Positions 36,425-46,312 of a stretch of DNA of 64,000 nucleotides are shown one piece after another (the first letter of the stretch is position 1; each line of letters begins with the position of its first letter). The translations under genes were made by a program, and so were the position numbers. The stretch comes from Chelonoidis abingdonii (taxonomy: Eukaryota; Chordata; Testudines; Testudinidae). The DNA lies in assembly GCF_003597395.2 (NCBI RefSeq), contig NC_133769.1:173707058-173771057 (forward strand), written 5' to 3'. Under the pieces are notes generated by a model. That model worked only from the letters and a program-made list of their open reading frames with translations. It ran no database searches and was not told where the DNA came from.

Positions 36425-36504
36425 CACCTGTGCACTGATGGAAGGTCTCTTCAAGACAGCATTAAGACATAGTAGAGCTGGAATTTCCATTCCTCAGGAA
36501 ATAA

Positions 36505-36860
36505 AGATTTCAAAATTTGTTTTATCCCAAAGTGGTATGACAAGTTCAAATTGCAGAATTTTTTTTGCAAAATAAAATATTCCAGAATACTGAAACGTTT
36601 TGTTGATAAAGTTGAAACATCTTGTTTTGACTTTTATATTATTTTACATTATAATTTATTATAATTATACCATGTCATATATACCTTAGATAGCATAACA
36701 TAAGTCTTGAAATGGTAAATTTGAAGTGCAACATTCTGACATTATTGAAACAATATTTTCTGTCAAACAGTGACAAAACATTTTTATTTAGTGAAATCAG
36801 CATTTTTCTGGTAGAGAACTGTTCCATTAGATAATTTTTTGAGCAGCTCTCCACTGGAGA
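36505..36860 (-). repeat. AT-rich interspersed element, inverted copy
   Basis: Reverse-strand landmarks 'ccagtggagagctgctca', 'ccagaaaaatgctgattt' and 'ataatgtaaaataatataaa' correspond to those of the copy at 26090-26500 in the same order. This supports a shared family in opposite orientation. Confidence 0.5.
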
Positions 36861-36892
36861 CATGTAAAGCCCCAGGTGTTGGAGTCATGTGA

Positions 36893-36995
36893 TGATAGCA
36901 TTTTCTTCACTCAGCCTTTTGCAGGTTCCTCATCTGTAATATGGGGGAATTCCAGAATCATGTTATTGTCCTACTTCACAGAGGAGTTATAAAGT
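36893..36995 (+). repeat. MIR-like fragment
   Basis: 'ggttcctcatctgtaatatg' and 'cctacttcacagaggagtta' are the 3' MIR landmarks in order. Short and diverged. Confidence 0.6.
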
Positions 36996-37349
36996 TTCTC
37001 TAATTATACCTGTGCAACTGCAGTACTCAAGAGTCATAAGGATTGCACAGGCACATCTGATGGAAGAAGCTTACCACTTTTAAAATGCTTTTGGGGTTTA
37101 AAAGCACCATATAAGGTTTTGGGGTTTTTTTTTTTCACTCTGTCAAAGAGAATTTTCCAGCTGGTGTAGGGCTGTAAGTGGTGTTGTATCTCTTAACGTA
37201 ACAAGAGTGGAAAAATTCAAAGGGAAAAGCATTTTCTGTTCTTGTTGTCACTGGGAGAACACACATTGCTTCACAGTGGTGAGAACATTAAGAAATGGAT
37301 ACTTTAATGCAGTAAATAGGATGTTGACAAAAGAGAAGTTCATTAACTA

Positions 37350-37643
37350 GGGCTGGTCTACACTACGGGGGAAAATCAATCTTAGATACGCAACTTCAGC
37401 TACGTGAATAACATAGCTGAAGTCAAAGTATCTAAGATCAAATTACTCACCGTCCTCACAGCGCAGGATTGATGTCCGCAGCTCCCCCTGTCAATTCCGC
37501 AACTCCGTTCGGGTTGGTGGAGTTCCGGAATCGATATAAGCGCGTTCGGGGATTGATATATCGCGTCTAGATGAGATGCGATATATCAATCCCCGAACAA
37601 TCGATTGCTACCCGCCGATACAGCGGGTAGTGAAGACATAGTC
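37350..37643 (+). mobile_element. PIF/Harbinger-type MITE, well preserved
   Basis: It begins 'gggctggtctacactac' and ends 'gtagtgaagacatagtc', imperfect TIRs. Inside are three nested hairpins: 'cttagatacgcaacttcagc' against its partner ending at about 37435, a perfect 20-bp pair (37545-37564 with 37578-37597, 'ttcggggattgatatatcgc'), and 'ctacccgc/gcgggtag' near the right end. The 3-mers outside the ends are 'cta' (37347-37349) and 'tta' (37644-37646), near a Harbinger 3-bp target. CpG sites are still frequent, so it looks younger than its neighbours. I know this family as abundant in turtles and crocodilians; the Harbinger label is from memory of such MITEs. Confidence 0.8.
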
Positions 37644-37785
37644 TTAGAGACTGAGTCACGTTTTTTGAACTGTCTAAATACTGCTTGCCCTAATGTTCAT
37701 AGCTAAAGAACTACAATTAGAATATAGTGGCAGTGAATGAAGTGACATTTGAATGATGCATATTTATTTTCTTTACTAATTGCAG

Positions 37786-37861
37786 ATATGAGGAATACGG
37801 TTAGGAGGACACAATATGGAAAGAGCTTTGCCTAACTTCACTGACAGAAGCTGCAGCAGAG
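37786..37861 (+). CDS. Candidate small exon (possible first coding exon), unidentified
   Basis: A T-rich stretch and 'tttactaattgcag' form a good 3' splice site ending at 37785. 'gcagcagag' followed by 'gtaagc' forms a good 5' splice site at 37862. The 76-bp interval contains an ATG at 37816 and an open frame of 15 codons plus one base to the donor, reading 'MERALPNFTDRSCSR'. I do not recognise this N terminus. The frame is open through the whole 46 nt. There is no visible partner exon in the window, so it could equally be a chance splice-site pair or a non-coding RNA exon. No repeat overlaps it; the MITE ends about 140 bp upstream. Confidence 0.25.
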
Positions 37862-38089
37862 GTAAGCAATAAACTTCACATGCAAATAGTGACTCACGTG
37901 AATTAGCCCAGAGTCTCCTAGTTTGTCAGTATGGGTGAAATATTTTACAATAGGCATAGGAAATCAGTGACAGAGCCACACATTCAATTACTCTTTTGTG
38001 AACTTTTAAAGGTCAGACCAACCTCCTCATTCTGCATACACTCACTTCTGTTGCCTTTTCCTTCCCCTCTGCTATTTATGTTTTTAAAA

Positions 38090-38884
38090 TGTCGTAGTGA
38101 GGTGGTGTGGTTCCCCACCACCCCAGAGAAGGATGAGCCTCTCCGGACACCAAAGAGGGCAGAGCCAGTGAATTCTCCACCCACCCCTCAGAGGTCAAGG
38201 CACAGGACAGGAGTATAAAAGCCCAACCTCAGAGGTCACTAGAAGAACAGCTGCTGGAGAGGCCAAACACCTGTGACCTAGCTCCCAGGTGGGAGACCCC
38301 TGGCAATCGGCAGCCGACCTGAAGACTGGCCTGACCTGCCGATGCCTGATGCTGACCAGAGCCCGGAGGAGCTGCCAAGCCTACCCCTCACCAGTTACCT
38401 TGAGGAGCCCATGGTGCTTGAACCCCCCAAGGACACCGTCCAGACCCAGGTACCTCTAGAGGGGGAATTAGGAAATAACCCAGGGGCAGCCTACCCTAGT
38501 TTGGCTGCAGCACTGCCAGAGCCTGTGTGTGTTGCGGCCAGGATCCCCACTGACGCAGCAGCAGGTCTTCTGCCACTGCTAGGGCCCTGGGCTGGAATGC
38601 AGTATAGTGGGTGGGCCTGTGTCCACCTGCCACCCAACTTTGTGGATGACAGTGTCCCCCTCTCCCAGGCCCTTAGAAGCCAAGAGTCTAGATTTGCTGT
38701 TTACCTGCCTTTGCTCAGCTTCTGCCCTGACCCAGGTCTGCTCATATAACAGTTGCTCAGCTCCTGTCTGAGGACCTGCGCCCATGACTCACTACTGCCC
38801 GCCAACCAGGCATGAATAACTGTGTTTTGTCTCTACGGCTGCTGTGGTGAGAGCCTCCCACAGTCAGGCTAATTCCCTGTCACA
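38090..38884 (+). mobile_element. LTR-type element, about 0.8 kb
   Basis: The left side begins 'tgtcgtagtgaggtggtgtg' and the right end is 'ggctaattccctgtcaca', an LTR-like terminus. A TATA box 'tataaaa' lies at 38214-38220. The GC-rich body encodes only a 135-codon proline/leucine-rich ORF (38342-38749) with no conserved motif, so I leave it as LTR sequence. The 5' head is found again right after the 3' end (38892-38943). Confidence 0.6.
38214..38220 (+). promoter_or_regulatory. LTR TATA box
   Basis: 'tataaaa' about 125 bp from the LTR start, as in the LTR at 28603. No host gene follows. Confidence 0.55.
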
Positions 38885-38891
38885 CCTGAAA

Positions 38892-38943
38892 TGAAGTAGC
38901 GAGGTGATGTGGTTCCCACCACCCCGGAGAGGGACGAGTCTTA
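38892..38943 (+). repeat. Repeated LTR head after the LTR end
   Basis: 'gtagcgaggtgatgtggttc' and 'caccaccccggagagggacg' repeat the first ~50 bp of the LTR at 38095-38145 ('gtagtgaggtggtgtggttc', 'caccaccccagagaaggatg') with several changes. Unlike the first copy it stops at 'agtctta'. It is a fragment of a second LTR in direct orientation. Confidence 0.7.
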
Positions 38944-39136
38944 GCCAAACCCCTCTACAATGTCTTCAACGTTGCTCACATGTCTATGTATCTCTCTCTT
39001 AACTCTCTCAATGTTATCACCAGTTAATGTACCTCCTGTAAGTGAACTTGTATGGTACACTCATAAATATCTGGTGCAGTCTGTTTTCTTGTTTTTTTGT
39101 TATGAATGGATGTTCTACTAGAGGAGTTACTGAGAG

Positions 39137-39242
39137 ATGTACGCGGCAGGGACTGTCTTTTAGTTCTGTGTGTGTTCAGCACCTAGCACAATGGGGTCCT
39201 GGTCCTTGGGACTACAATAATACAAATAATGATGACGATAAT
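39137..39242 (+). repeat. LINE 3' tail (CR1/L3-like)
   Basis: 'cggcagggactgtcttttag', 'tcagcacctagcacaatggg' and 'gtcctggtccttgggactac' then 'aataatacaaataatgatga' match a common amniote LINE 3' end with a simple A/T-rich tail. No coding part is attached. Confidence 0.7.
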
Positions 39243-39993
39243 CCAAAAGCAGGAAGGGGTTGAGCTCCCTCAATTCTCATTGAGTGAGTGGTTAGAATTC
39301 CAGTAATATGTTCTGATCCATAGCCGTTCAGAGCGCTTGCAAATCTCCTTGCCTTCAGAGGGAATTGTGGATGAACACAGGATCAGGCCCTCTGCTAAAA
39401 GGAAGAATGACCTCAATGACAGTGTGACTAAATCAGGAGTATTGAGGGAGCTTTTTAGGCAGAAGATCAAGTAATCACGATACAGGATGGGGTGGCCTTC
39501 AGGGGAGGATTACGAATCCCTTAGAGGAGAGGATGCTCTCAAAGGGATGCACTTGGGGAGCATGAAAAGACAGATGCAGGTTTGGTGTTGGGAGATGAGA
39601 GAATTGTAGTGCAGTAGGAAACAAAGCAATGGAGCTTGGTGGTATCAGCCCATTCATGAGTAGCTTTTTAATTCTGTAATACACTCAAATCACACAATTG
39701 CAATCCAATGCTTAGTCTGTTTTAAAGCCTTCTGATTGGTGGTAATTTTTGCAGGGACTGGAATAACAGTTCACACATACATGGACAACTGAGATCAGGA
39801 TTTTTTGACTTGGTAAATAGCTAAAGAATCTTAATATATTGCCAACCAATTACACTTCCCATAAAGCAACTGTATTCTTTGCCAAGTTATAGGTGGCTTC
39901 TACCTAGCCATAGAATGTAAGCTACGGGTGTAACTCAGATGAGCAGGTAGAGACATGTGGCTCTTTGGAGGAGGTGGTGGTGAATTACACTGT
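39243..39993. other. Non-genic stretch
   Basis: Nothing recognised; a few ORFs of 60 to 66 codons without motif. Confidence 0.5.
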
Positions 39994-40374
39994 GGGTGCA
40001 TCTACACTTCATGCTAATGCCAGGCTCTGACTCTGCTTTCAGCCCAACCCCCTTTCTGTCCACACACATACCAATCTGACTCAAGTCACCAAGCACTCAG
40101 GACCCAGACCGTAGGACCCTGCTAATGGGTGGGTCAGAGCTCAGGTCTTATTGTGACTCAGGCCTAGCCCTATCATGTTGCAGCACAAATGCAGGACAAG
40201 CTACAGACCTTAGTCAGAAGATCTGCGTAGTGTGGTATGGATGTGTTGGCATGGCTGTGAGACTCGAGTCCAGCAATCTAAGCCCAGGTTTACAATGAAG
40301 TGTGGGCACTCAAGCACAGGCTTGGAAACACCAAGTCCAAAAGCCCAGGTCCATAATGCAGTGTAGGCATGCCC
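39994..40374. mobile_element. MITE with 'tctaca'-type TIRs
   Basis: The left 'gggtgcatctacacttcatg' and right 'aatgcagtgtaggcatgccc' are inverted termini. The interior repeats 'gcccaggtttacaatgaagt' and 'gcccaggtccataatgcagt' near the right end, a local duplication of the terminus. No ORF of note. Relative of the MITEs at 30145 and 46186 by end type. Confidence 0.7.
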
Positions 40375-41019
40375 TATATGAACAGCCTTCTGTGTGTTCA
40401 AGATATCCCCTTTAGAAAACATGTTGCTGTTCCCTGTGTTTCAACTGCAGCTACCACAGTATGAATGACCGTATAGCAGCCAGTGCTAGAAGAAAAACAC
40501 AATAGCTCCTCAGCAAACAAGACTCTAGTTGTGGCTTTCAGCCAGAAAATAGTCTGATTTGAAAGGACCATTTACTGCAGGATGTGCAATGATCCATGTT
40601 CAAGTCTCTGTTGGAGCATTTTCCTCCTTTGTCATGGTGGTGGTTATCTGTGTGGGTGGATATATGCATTAAGCATAGCATAAAGATTTTAATGATGTAT
40701 GCCACAGGGGGAAAGCACAACATGGTCCTTTCCTGGCTGCTGTAAATCGTAGGTAGTGTGTGAGTGACTACTGATCCTCTATTTTTTAGAGACGTCAGTG
40801 ATGGAAACAAAACTTTGAAAAGGAAGAGATGGGAGGATTATATATATATATATTTCATCCATACTCTTACCTATCTTTGTTTAGCTGGCATTTTTGTCTC
40901 CAAGTCACAGTTTGTGAACGATGCAAGGTCTTAGTTGAAAAGCAAACTACTTTAGCTAATCTCATAATGACAATATTTAAATGCTTTTATATATCATTTT
41001 ATATGTTCACTGTGCTATA
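40375..41019. other. Non-genic stretch
   Basis: A short (TA)n tract at about 40838-40852. No gene recognised. Confidence 0.5.
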
Positions 41020-41345
41020 CTGACAGTGGCTTATCCCCACAACACCCTTGTGAGATAGATGTTGAGAAAACTCATAAAGTTTAGTTCTCTAGTTCCCAAA
41101 ATGGACCAGGATATGTTGTTGGAGGGACTTAATGAAGTGAGCAGCTTACAGTTGGAAAACTATTTTCTAGATCTCTGGCTAAATCCATGGAGTCTGGTGG
41201 GTGTCTGCTAAAACTATCTCAGGCTAAAATTTATGTGCAGATATTTTCCTTATTTTACCAATGTAACAACTCAAGACCAAGTTGAAGTAATTTTCCCAAG
41301 GTCGCACAGTAAGTCAGTGGCAGAGAGTTGTTCAGACTTCAGTAT
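41020..41345 (+). repeat. MIR/CORE-SINE-like pieces
   Basis: 'cttatccccacaacaccctt' with 'gtgagatagatgttgagaaa' (41030-41085), and 'ttattttaccaatgtaacaa' with 'ttttcccaaggtcgcacagt' and 'cagtggcagag' (41250-41325), are MIR-type landmarks. There is unrelated sequence between them, so it may be two copies or one broken copy. Confidence 0.6.
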
Positions 41346-41689
41346 CTCCAGATTATTAGTTCCACACTGAGCTCTCTGAGCCACCATTTAGGGAACAAAA
41401 AAAAATGTTGTGTTGTGTTCCTTCCTTGCCCATTTAGCCCAGTTTTCTCTAGGGAGATGATATTGCAGGTGAGAGACTTGATTTTTTTTCAACTCCCCAG
41501 ATTCTTCAGGATGCTCTATGCTGTTTGGATTTCTGTTTCCAAAATACAGTCAGCAACATTACTATGTTTTGGATGCAACAGCAGTAGCGTAATACCTAGA
41601 AAACAAGCTATGGTCAATGGAGAACAGGCAAAACATCAATTATTGGTTTCAAGGAGAGAAGGTGTATTAGCCCAGTAATTCTTGTCAGC

Positions 41690-41830
41690 ACTTATATAAC
41701 CCTTTATTCAGTCAAAGAATTTTATAAAAAATTAGTGTAGTAATCTGTACAACTCCCTTTTATTATTGGTAAACAGTGTTATTCCTCTTTTAAAGTGGGA
41801 AGTTGAGACAAAGAGTAGTAGCCCCTAAGT
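41690..41830 (+). repeat. MIR-like fragment
   Basis: 'cacttatataaccctttatt' and 'cagtgttattcctcttttaa' then 'agtgggaagttgagacaaag' follow the MIR layout. Highly diverged. Confidence 0.45.
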
Positions 41831-42139
41831 GAATGGAATTGCAGCTAAATTTAAAGTGGGATTATCAAAAATTCAGATTACATAAATGCTTTTGAAGCTC
41901 ATTGTTATTACTTATGAAAGGTGCTGGCTTGACAATACTAGAGGCATAATTCTATTCACAGAAATGAATCAGCATTGCAAACATCCCCCCCACCCACCCA
42001 TTCTCTCCCCAAACCACTAATATTTTCCAGTGCGAATCTAGAGGGACTGAGGTATAAGGGTAGTTCAGTCTCCTTGCTATTTAGTCTTTAGAATCTTGGC
42101 TGAGATTTTTCAACAAAAGTAGCAATAATTGAGAGAATT

Positions 42140-42173
42140 TTGTGACATTGACACAGTTGTGACATTGACACAG
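42140..42173 (+). repeat. 17-bp exact tandem duplication
   Basis: 'ttgtgacattgacacag' occurs twice head to tail with no mismatch, so the duplication is recent or conserved. Confidence 0.95.
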
Positions 42174-42427
42174 TTCCATTAGATAATTGCAGTTCAGTTT
42201 CACTGTAAGCCTTGAGCAGCTGCAATTGGTACTGACTTCACAGTATTATCAACCTAGACCAGATTCAAAATTGCACCCTATTGGTGAAAGGCTCTGTATT
42301 CCATTACCAATCCCTTGATCCAACGAGGCCCATAACTGCCTGTTGTTAACATGCACTGCAATATAACATGTATTCTTTTGGTTCCCCAGCAGTCAGTGCT
42401 AAGAGAAGAGTCTTTCTCCCGCTCGTG

Positions 42428-42465
42428 CTCTCTCTCTCTCTCTCCCGTTCATATATATATATATA
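42428..42465 (+). repeat. (CT)n then (AT)n microsatellites
   Basis: A CT tract and a nearby AT tract, separated by 'cccgttc'. Confidence 0.9.
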
Positions 42466-42759
42466 ATTTACCAGTCATCACAGTGGCCATTGGTCTCATG
42501 ACTATATGTCCTAAAAAGGCAGTAAAATTAGTTTTTGTCAGTAGCTACCTTTTTACTTAGTGAACATTAGCAAAAATAGCTAATTATTAAGACATAATCA
42601 TGAAGCAAACAACAACTGTGATGACTGGTAAATATAGGCATTTTTGTAAGGAATATTGCGTATACCTGTGTGTGTGAGAGGGAGCAAGCGCAATGGGTTA
42701 CTTACCATGGAGTTATTCAAAAGTGATTCTTAGAGGGACCAAGCAGGAAAGGCAAAACA

Positions 42760-43344
42760 ATGACACGGATAAGAGTCCTTGGGGAGACAGTGGGGAAGCC
42801 ATTTGCTGGATAACACCCCCACACCACACTCATCCAGGCTCAAATAGTTGATTCTTCCCTAGGCTTAGACCAAACTCAAAAAGAGGATACCAAGCCATTA
42901 TGAGATCCTGGCCTACAAAAGGAAGGAGCTGAGTGAGTCAGGAGGGGCTGCCCAGGGAGTGAAAGTGAGTGCTGACAGGGATGCAGGGAGCCACCCAGAC
43001 TGATGAGTCAGTCTTCAGGAAACAGGCAGTAATTTGATTCCAAGAGAAGCGAGGGGAACACAAGGTGAAGTCATATCTACCTAGGGGCTGGAGGGGAATG
43101 CTGATTCTCTAGCACTGTATATTATTACTGTCCACATGTTCCCAAAGGGAAACTCTTGCTTGTGTCAAGTCCACTGAGCCTGGTAGGTGTCACTGTTGGA
43201 AACCAGTGGTTTTAGCCTGGAAACCCAGTTGGAGAGAGATTGGATTGCAGGTGAAGTGGATGCACAGGCCTGCCTCTTGGAAAGGGTAAGCTTCAGGGAC
43301 TGGCTTAGGGCCTCAAAAGGGGAAACCTACCTGGGGCTGTGACA
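42760..43344 (+). mobile_element. Possible LTR-type element
   Basis: GC-richer than its surroundings, with an end 'ctggggctgtgaca' like the 3' terminus of other LTRs here, and 'ctacaaaaggaaggagctga' at about 42915, which could be a weak U3/TATA region. The start is not clear and no target duplication was found. Alternative: unique GC-rich DNA. Confidence 0.35.
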
Positions 43345-45242
43345 GTATGTTCTACCAGTAATTATTTCAGAATTGAAATGCTGGGACCTTTTCTTGAAAA
43401 CCATATATAGGTGACTTGGTTAATTTCATGTGTATTTTCCTACACATTTTTACCCTTTATTTTTTGCAGCACTCTTTCTGGTTGAATAATTTAAGGGGCA
43501 AACTAGGGAGTCAACCACAGCATGTAATTAAGCTCTTTGCATGTTGACCATTAGTCGATAGCGCTAGCAAGACAATTGCTTTTTGCCACACAGTATTCTT
43601 GGGCTGAATGCTATAATAGAAGAAGCATGTTCATTCCTGAAATGAATACTATAACAGAAGAGGTGTATTCATTCCAACAACATACATGAGAAATGAAAGG
43701 CTTGCTCAGAGCTTTTCTTTTTTCAAAGGAGACAGCAGAAATCTAACAAAAAGAGACTGTCAAGTTAGAAGCAATCTCTAATTCAAGGTACATAACAAAA
43801 TCACACTTACACTGCACATCTTCACGGAATGCAATGTGTTACATTCGTTTACAGGAAGCAATGTAAATCAGGCCCTGTGCAGCACACGAGGGGAGCTTGA
43901 AATCAGTATTCAGTACATAACACTGAAAAACAAAAATAGATGGTGCTGGTGGGGCCTAGCAATTCTAAATGAAGAGTACAAGAAGTAAACAAATAGGTCT
44001 CCTAACAACAAAATCAAACATAGGGTGAAATCCTGCTCTTTCACTAAGGAATGATTATTGCCTGCTGTGTATAAAAATAGCCAACACAAATAGCACAGCT
44101 CAGCAGTGCTAATTTAATAGTTGATTGTGCTTATGGCTGTTCAATGAAGCAGAGTGAATAAACCAGAGGGAATACTTTACTGAATGATTTTAGTCCCTTT
44201 TATTACTGATGGGATAACCACAAGCAGATCGAAATTCCCTTGAATTCATTTGTTCAAATATTTTTTGAGGAATAGCTTTTTTTCAGATACTTCGTACTCA
44301 GTGGATTGACCATGAACGTTATAAATTCAGACCACAAAGAATAGTTGTGATTTAATCAGGCACGTTACATTTTATCAATCCTGTTCATTGATTGGATGAG
44401 AGTGCAACTTCCAGGACTAATATGTAAATTCTTTTATTCACATTTGTGCCAGGAAGCTGGACCATTCAAATGTGTGCAGAAAGCAAATGCACAGGGACAC
44501 AAATATGGCCAAAGCAAATACATTAAAGAAGTGAAACAGGCATTCCCAGGAACATTCTTGCATTACTTATCTAGAAGTATGAAGTAGAACAGGAATTTCT
44601 CTGAAAATTCCATTCTACTTTATAATTAAACACAATGTGCTTAATGAAAGGCTACTGCAGACCGAGACACAATATTTCAGCTAGTCACATTCCTGGTACG
44701 ATTCATTGACATCGTAAGGTAAACTAATGTACACAACTCACCAGCTTTTTCTTTTTAACAAATAGAACTTTTCACATTATACAAGTATAGAAAACAAAAG
44801 CAAAGTCTCTGTTTATCAGTTGACCTCCTTTGTGTGTGAAGTTGACTCACTGAATGAGAGCCTGCACTGCTCTGCCTTTCAGAGATGGGAGGTTGGTGCG
44901 TGTTGTGCGGTCACGAACAAGAGCTACAGAATAGTGCACTTTGCACTGACTCCTGATAGGCCTGCTCAGGGCATTGATGGCAGGGCTTGGGAGGGGCCAT
45001 TTGATTGATTATTATGAGTCCAGTGGCAGCGATCCCTGGCATACAGAACAGAGGGCAGCAGCTGTTAGGCTGGAGAGGACCCAGAGGGGCTATGATGCAG
45101 ACCCCTATCCTGCCGCATGTTTGGAGAGTGGGTTCCATCACACTCTCTCTCACAACTCCCAGTTGGAATTGTATGAAAAGCTCATTTTCTTGGGTTTTGT
45201 GGGGGGGCTCGTTGTAGAGCTTGCCACCTAATGTAAGGCTGT
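43345..45242. other. Non-genic stretch
   Basis: Nothing identifiable. There are near-repeated phrases at 43611-43680 ('ataatagaagaagcatgttc' and 'ataacagaagaggtgtattc'), a diverged tandem unit of about 35 bp. The ORFs at 44820-45231 lie in a GC-richer patch with no motif. Confidence 0.5.
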
Positions 45243-45320
45243 GTACGTTCTTTGGGAAATGGGCTGTCTTTTGCTATGTATTTATATAGCACCTATCACA
45301 ATGAGGTGCAGATTCTAATG
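45243..45320 (+). repeat. LINE 3' tail fragment (CR1/L3-like)
   Basis: 'tgggctgtcttttgctatgt' and 'tatagcacctatcacaatga' are the same landmarks as at 39137, more diverged. Confidence 0.6.
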
Positions 45321-46185
45321 GGGATCTGTGGATTCTACTGTGCTAAAGTGATTGGGGGGTATTCTACCCTTAAACATACAGCATGCATGTAATATCTGGG
45401 GGCTTTCAAGCATCGCTGTGCACAAATTTACCTAATCTATATGAATCTTAGAACAATGCTATCATTTAAAATATCTCTTTCATGAGCAGTGAGGAAGAAA
45501 AACTTAACATGACAACTCTTGGTTTTTAAAAGCTGAAAAACATCCATTCTGCCTCAAATGTGAGCATGAAGAACACATTCCGTTCTTAAATTATCATTGC
45601 TTAATTTCATCACTTGTGGTAGCTATTTCTATACAAGCAGGCACTCCAGGTCTTGTTGGGTAAGAAGAGTTAATTAGTAATAATGGATCACATCTGAAAC
45701 ATTCCCCTTGCGTTGAAGTGTAGCCCCAAAGCTTATCAGTGTCTCTCTCTTCACATGAAACACCTAGAGTTTTGGTGGTACTCATATAGTAGCTCTATTA
45801 CAATATCCAAACCCCAAAAGAGAAAAGTGAATTGAGGACTTGACTTATAACTACAGATGTAGGTATTCTAACACCCACCACAACTTGCTTCCAGTCTAAG
45901 GTATTGCTGTATATATATAAAGTGTTCAAATGAGCTTTTTTCAAAGTTATAAGCTCTGCTGTACACTTTGGCTCACTTCTAGAACAATATTACTGCTAGA
46001 GGTAATGGATGCTCAGACGTGACCTTGATGCTACTTTTGAGGCAGCCTATTGACATTGTGGTGAAGTAAGAAGTGAAAATAAACTTGTCACATGGATAAG
46101 ATGTTGGAGATGTTCCATTAATTAGGAGACTTGTTTTCTACAAGTTGGTAGGAAAACTGAGATTGGAATTGTTCCCCACCTCTCA
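45321..46185. other. Non-genic stretch
   Basis: No gene or named repeat. Confidence 0.5.
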
Positions 46186-46312
46186 GGGTCCTACAGCCCA
46201 AGCCTGGGAGTCTACACAGCAATGAAATAACCCCTGTAGCCTGAGCCCCACAAGCCCAAGTCAGCTGGCATGGGCCAGCTGCGAGAGTCTAGTTCCTTTG
46301 TAGACATACCCC
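46186..46312. mobile_element. MITE fragment with 'gtagacatacccc' end
   Basis: 'gagtctacacagcaatgaaa', 'gcctgagccccacaagccca' and 'agtcagctggcatgggccag' lead to the terminus 'ttgtagacatacccc'. The inverted partner lies within the left part ('gagtctaca'). A common turtle-type DNA repeat by memory. Confidence 0.65.

Larger units (their letters stand above)
41831..42759. other. Non-genic stretch with simple repeats
   Basis: It contains an exact 17-bp tandem duplication at 42140-42173 and adjacent (CT)n and (AT)n tracts at about 42428-42465. No gene recognised. Confidence 0.6.

Noticed and set aside
36245..36490. 81-codon ORF with Pro-Glu repeats
   Set aside because: It is the translation of the tandem 'ctgaagcctgagcccca'-type units inside the hAT element at 36065-36424.
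38342..38749. 135-codon plus-strand ORF as a possible gene
   Set aside because: It lies within LTR-type sequence downstream of its TATA box, is low in complexity and has no recognisable domain.
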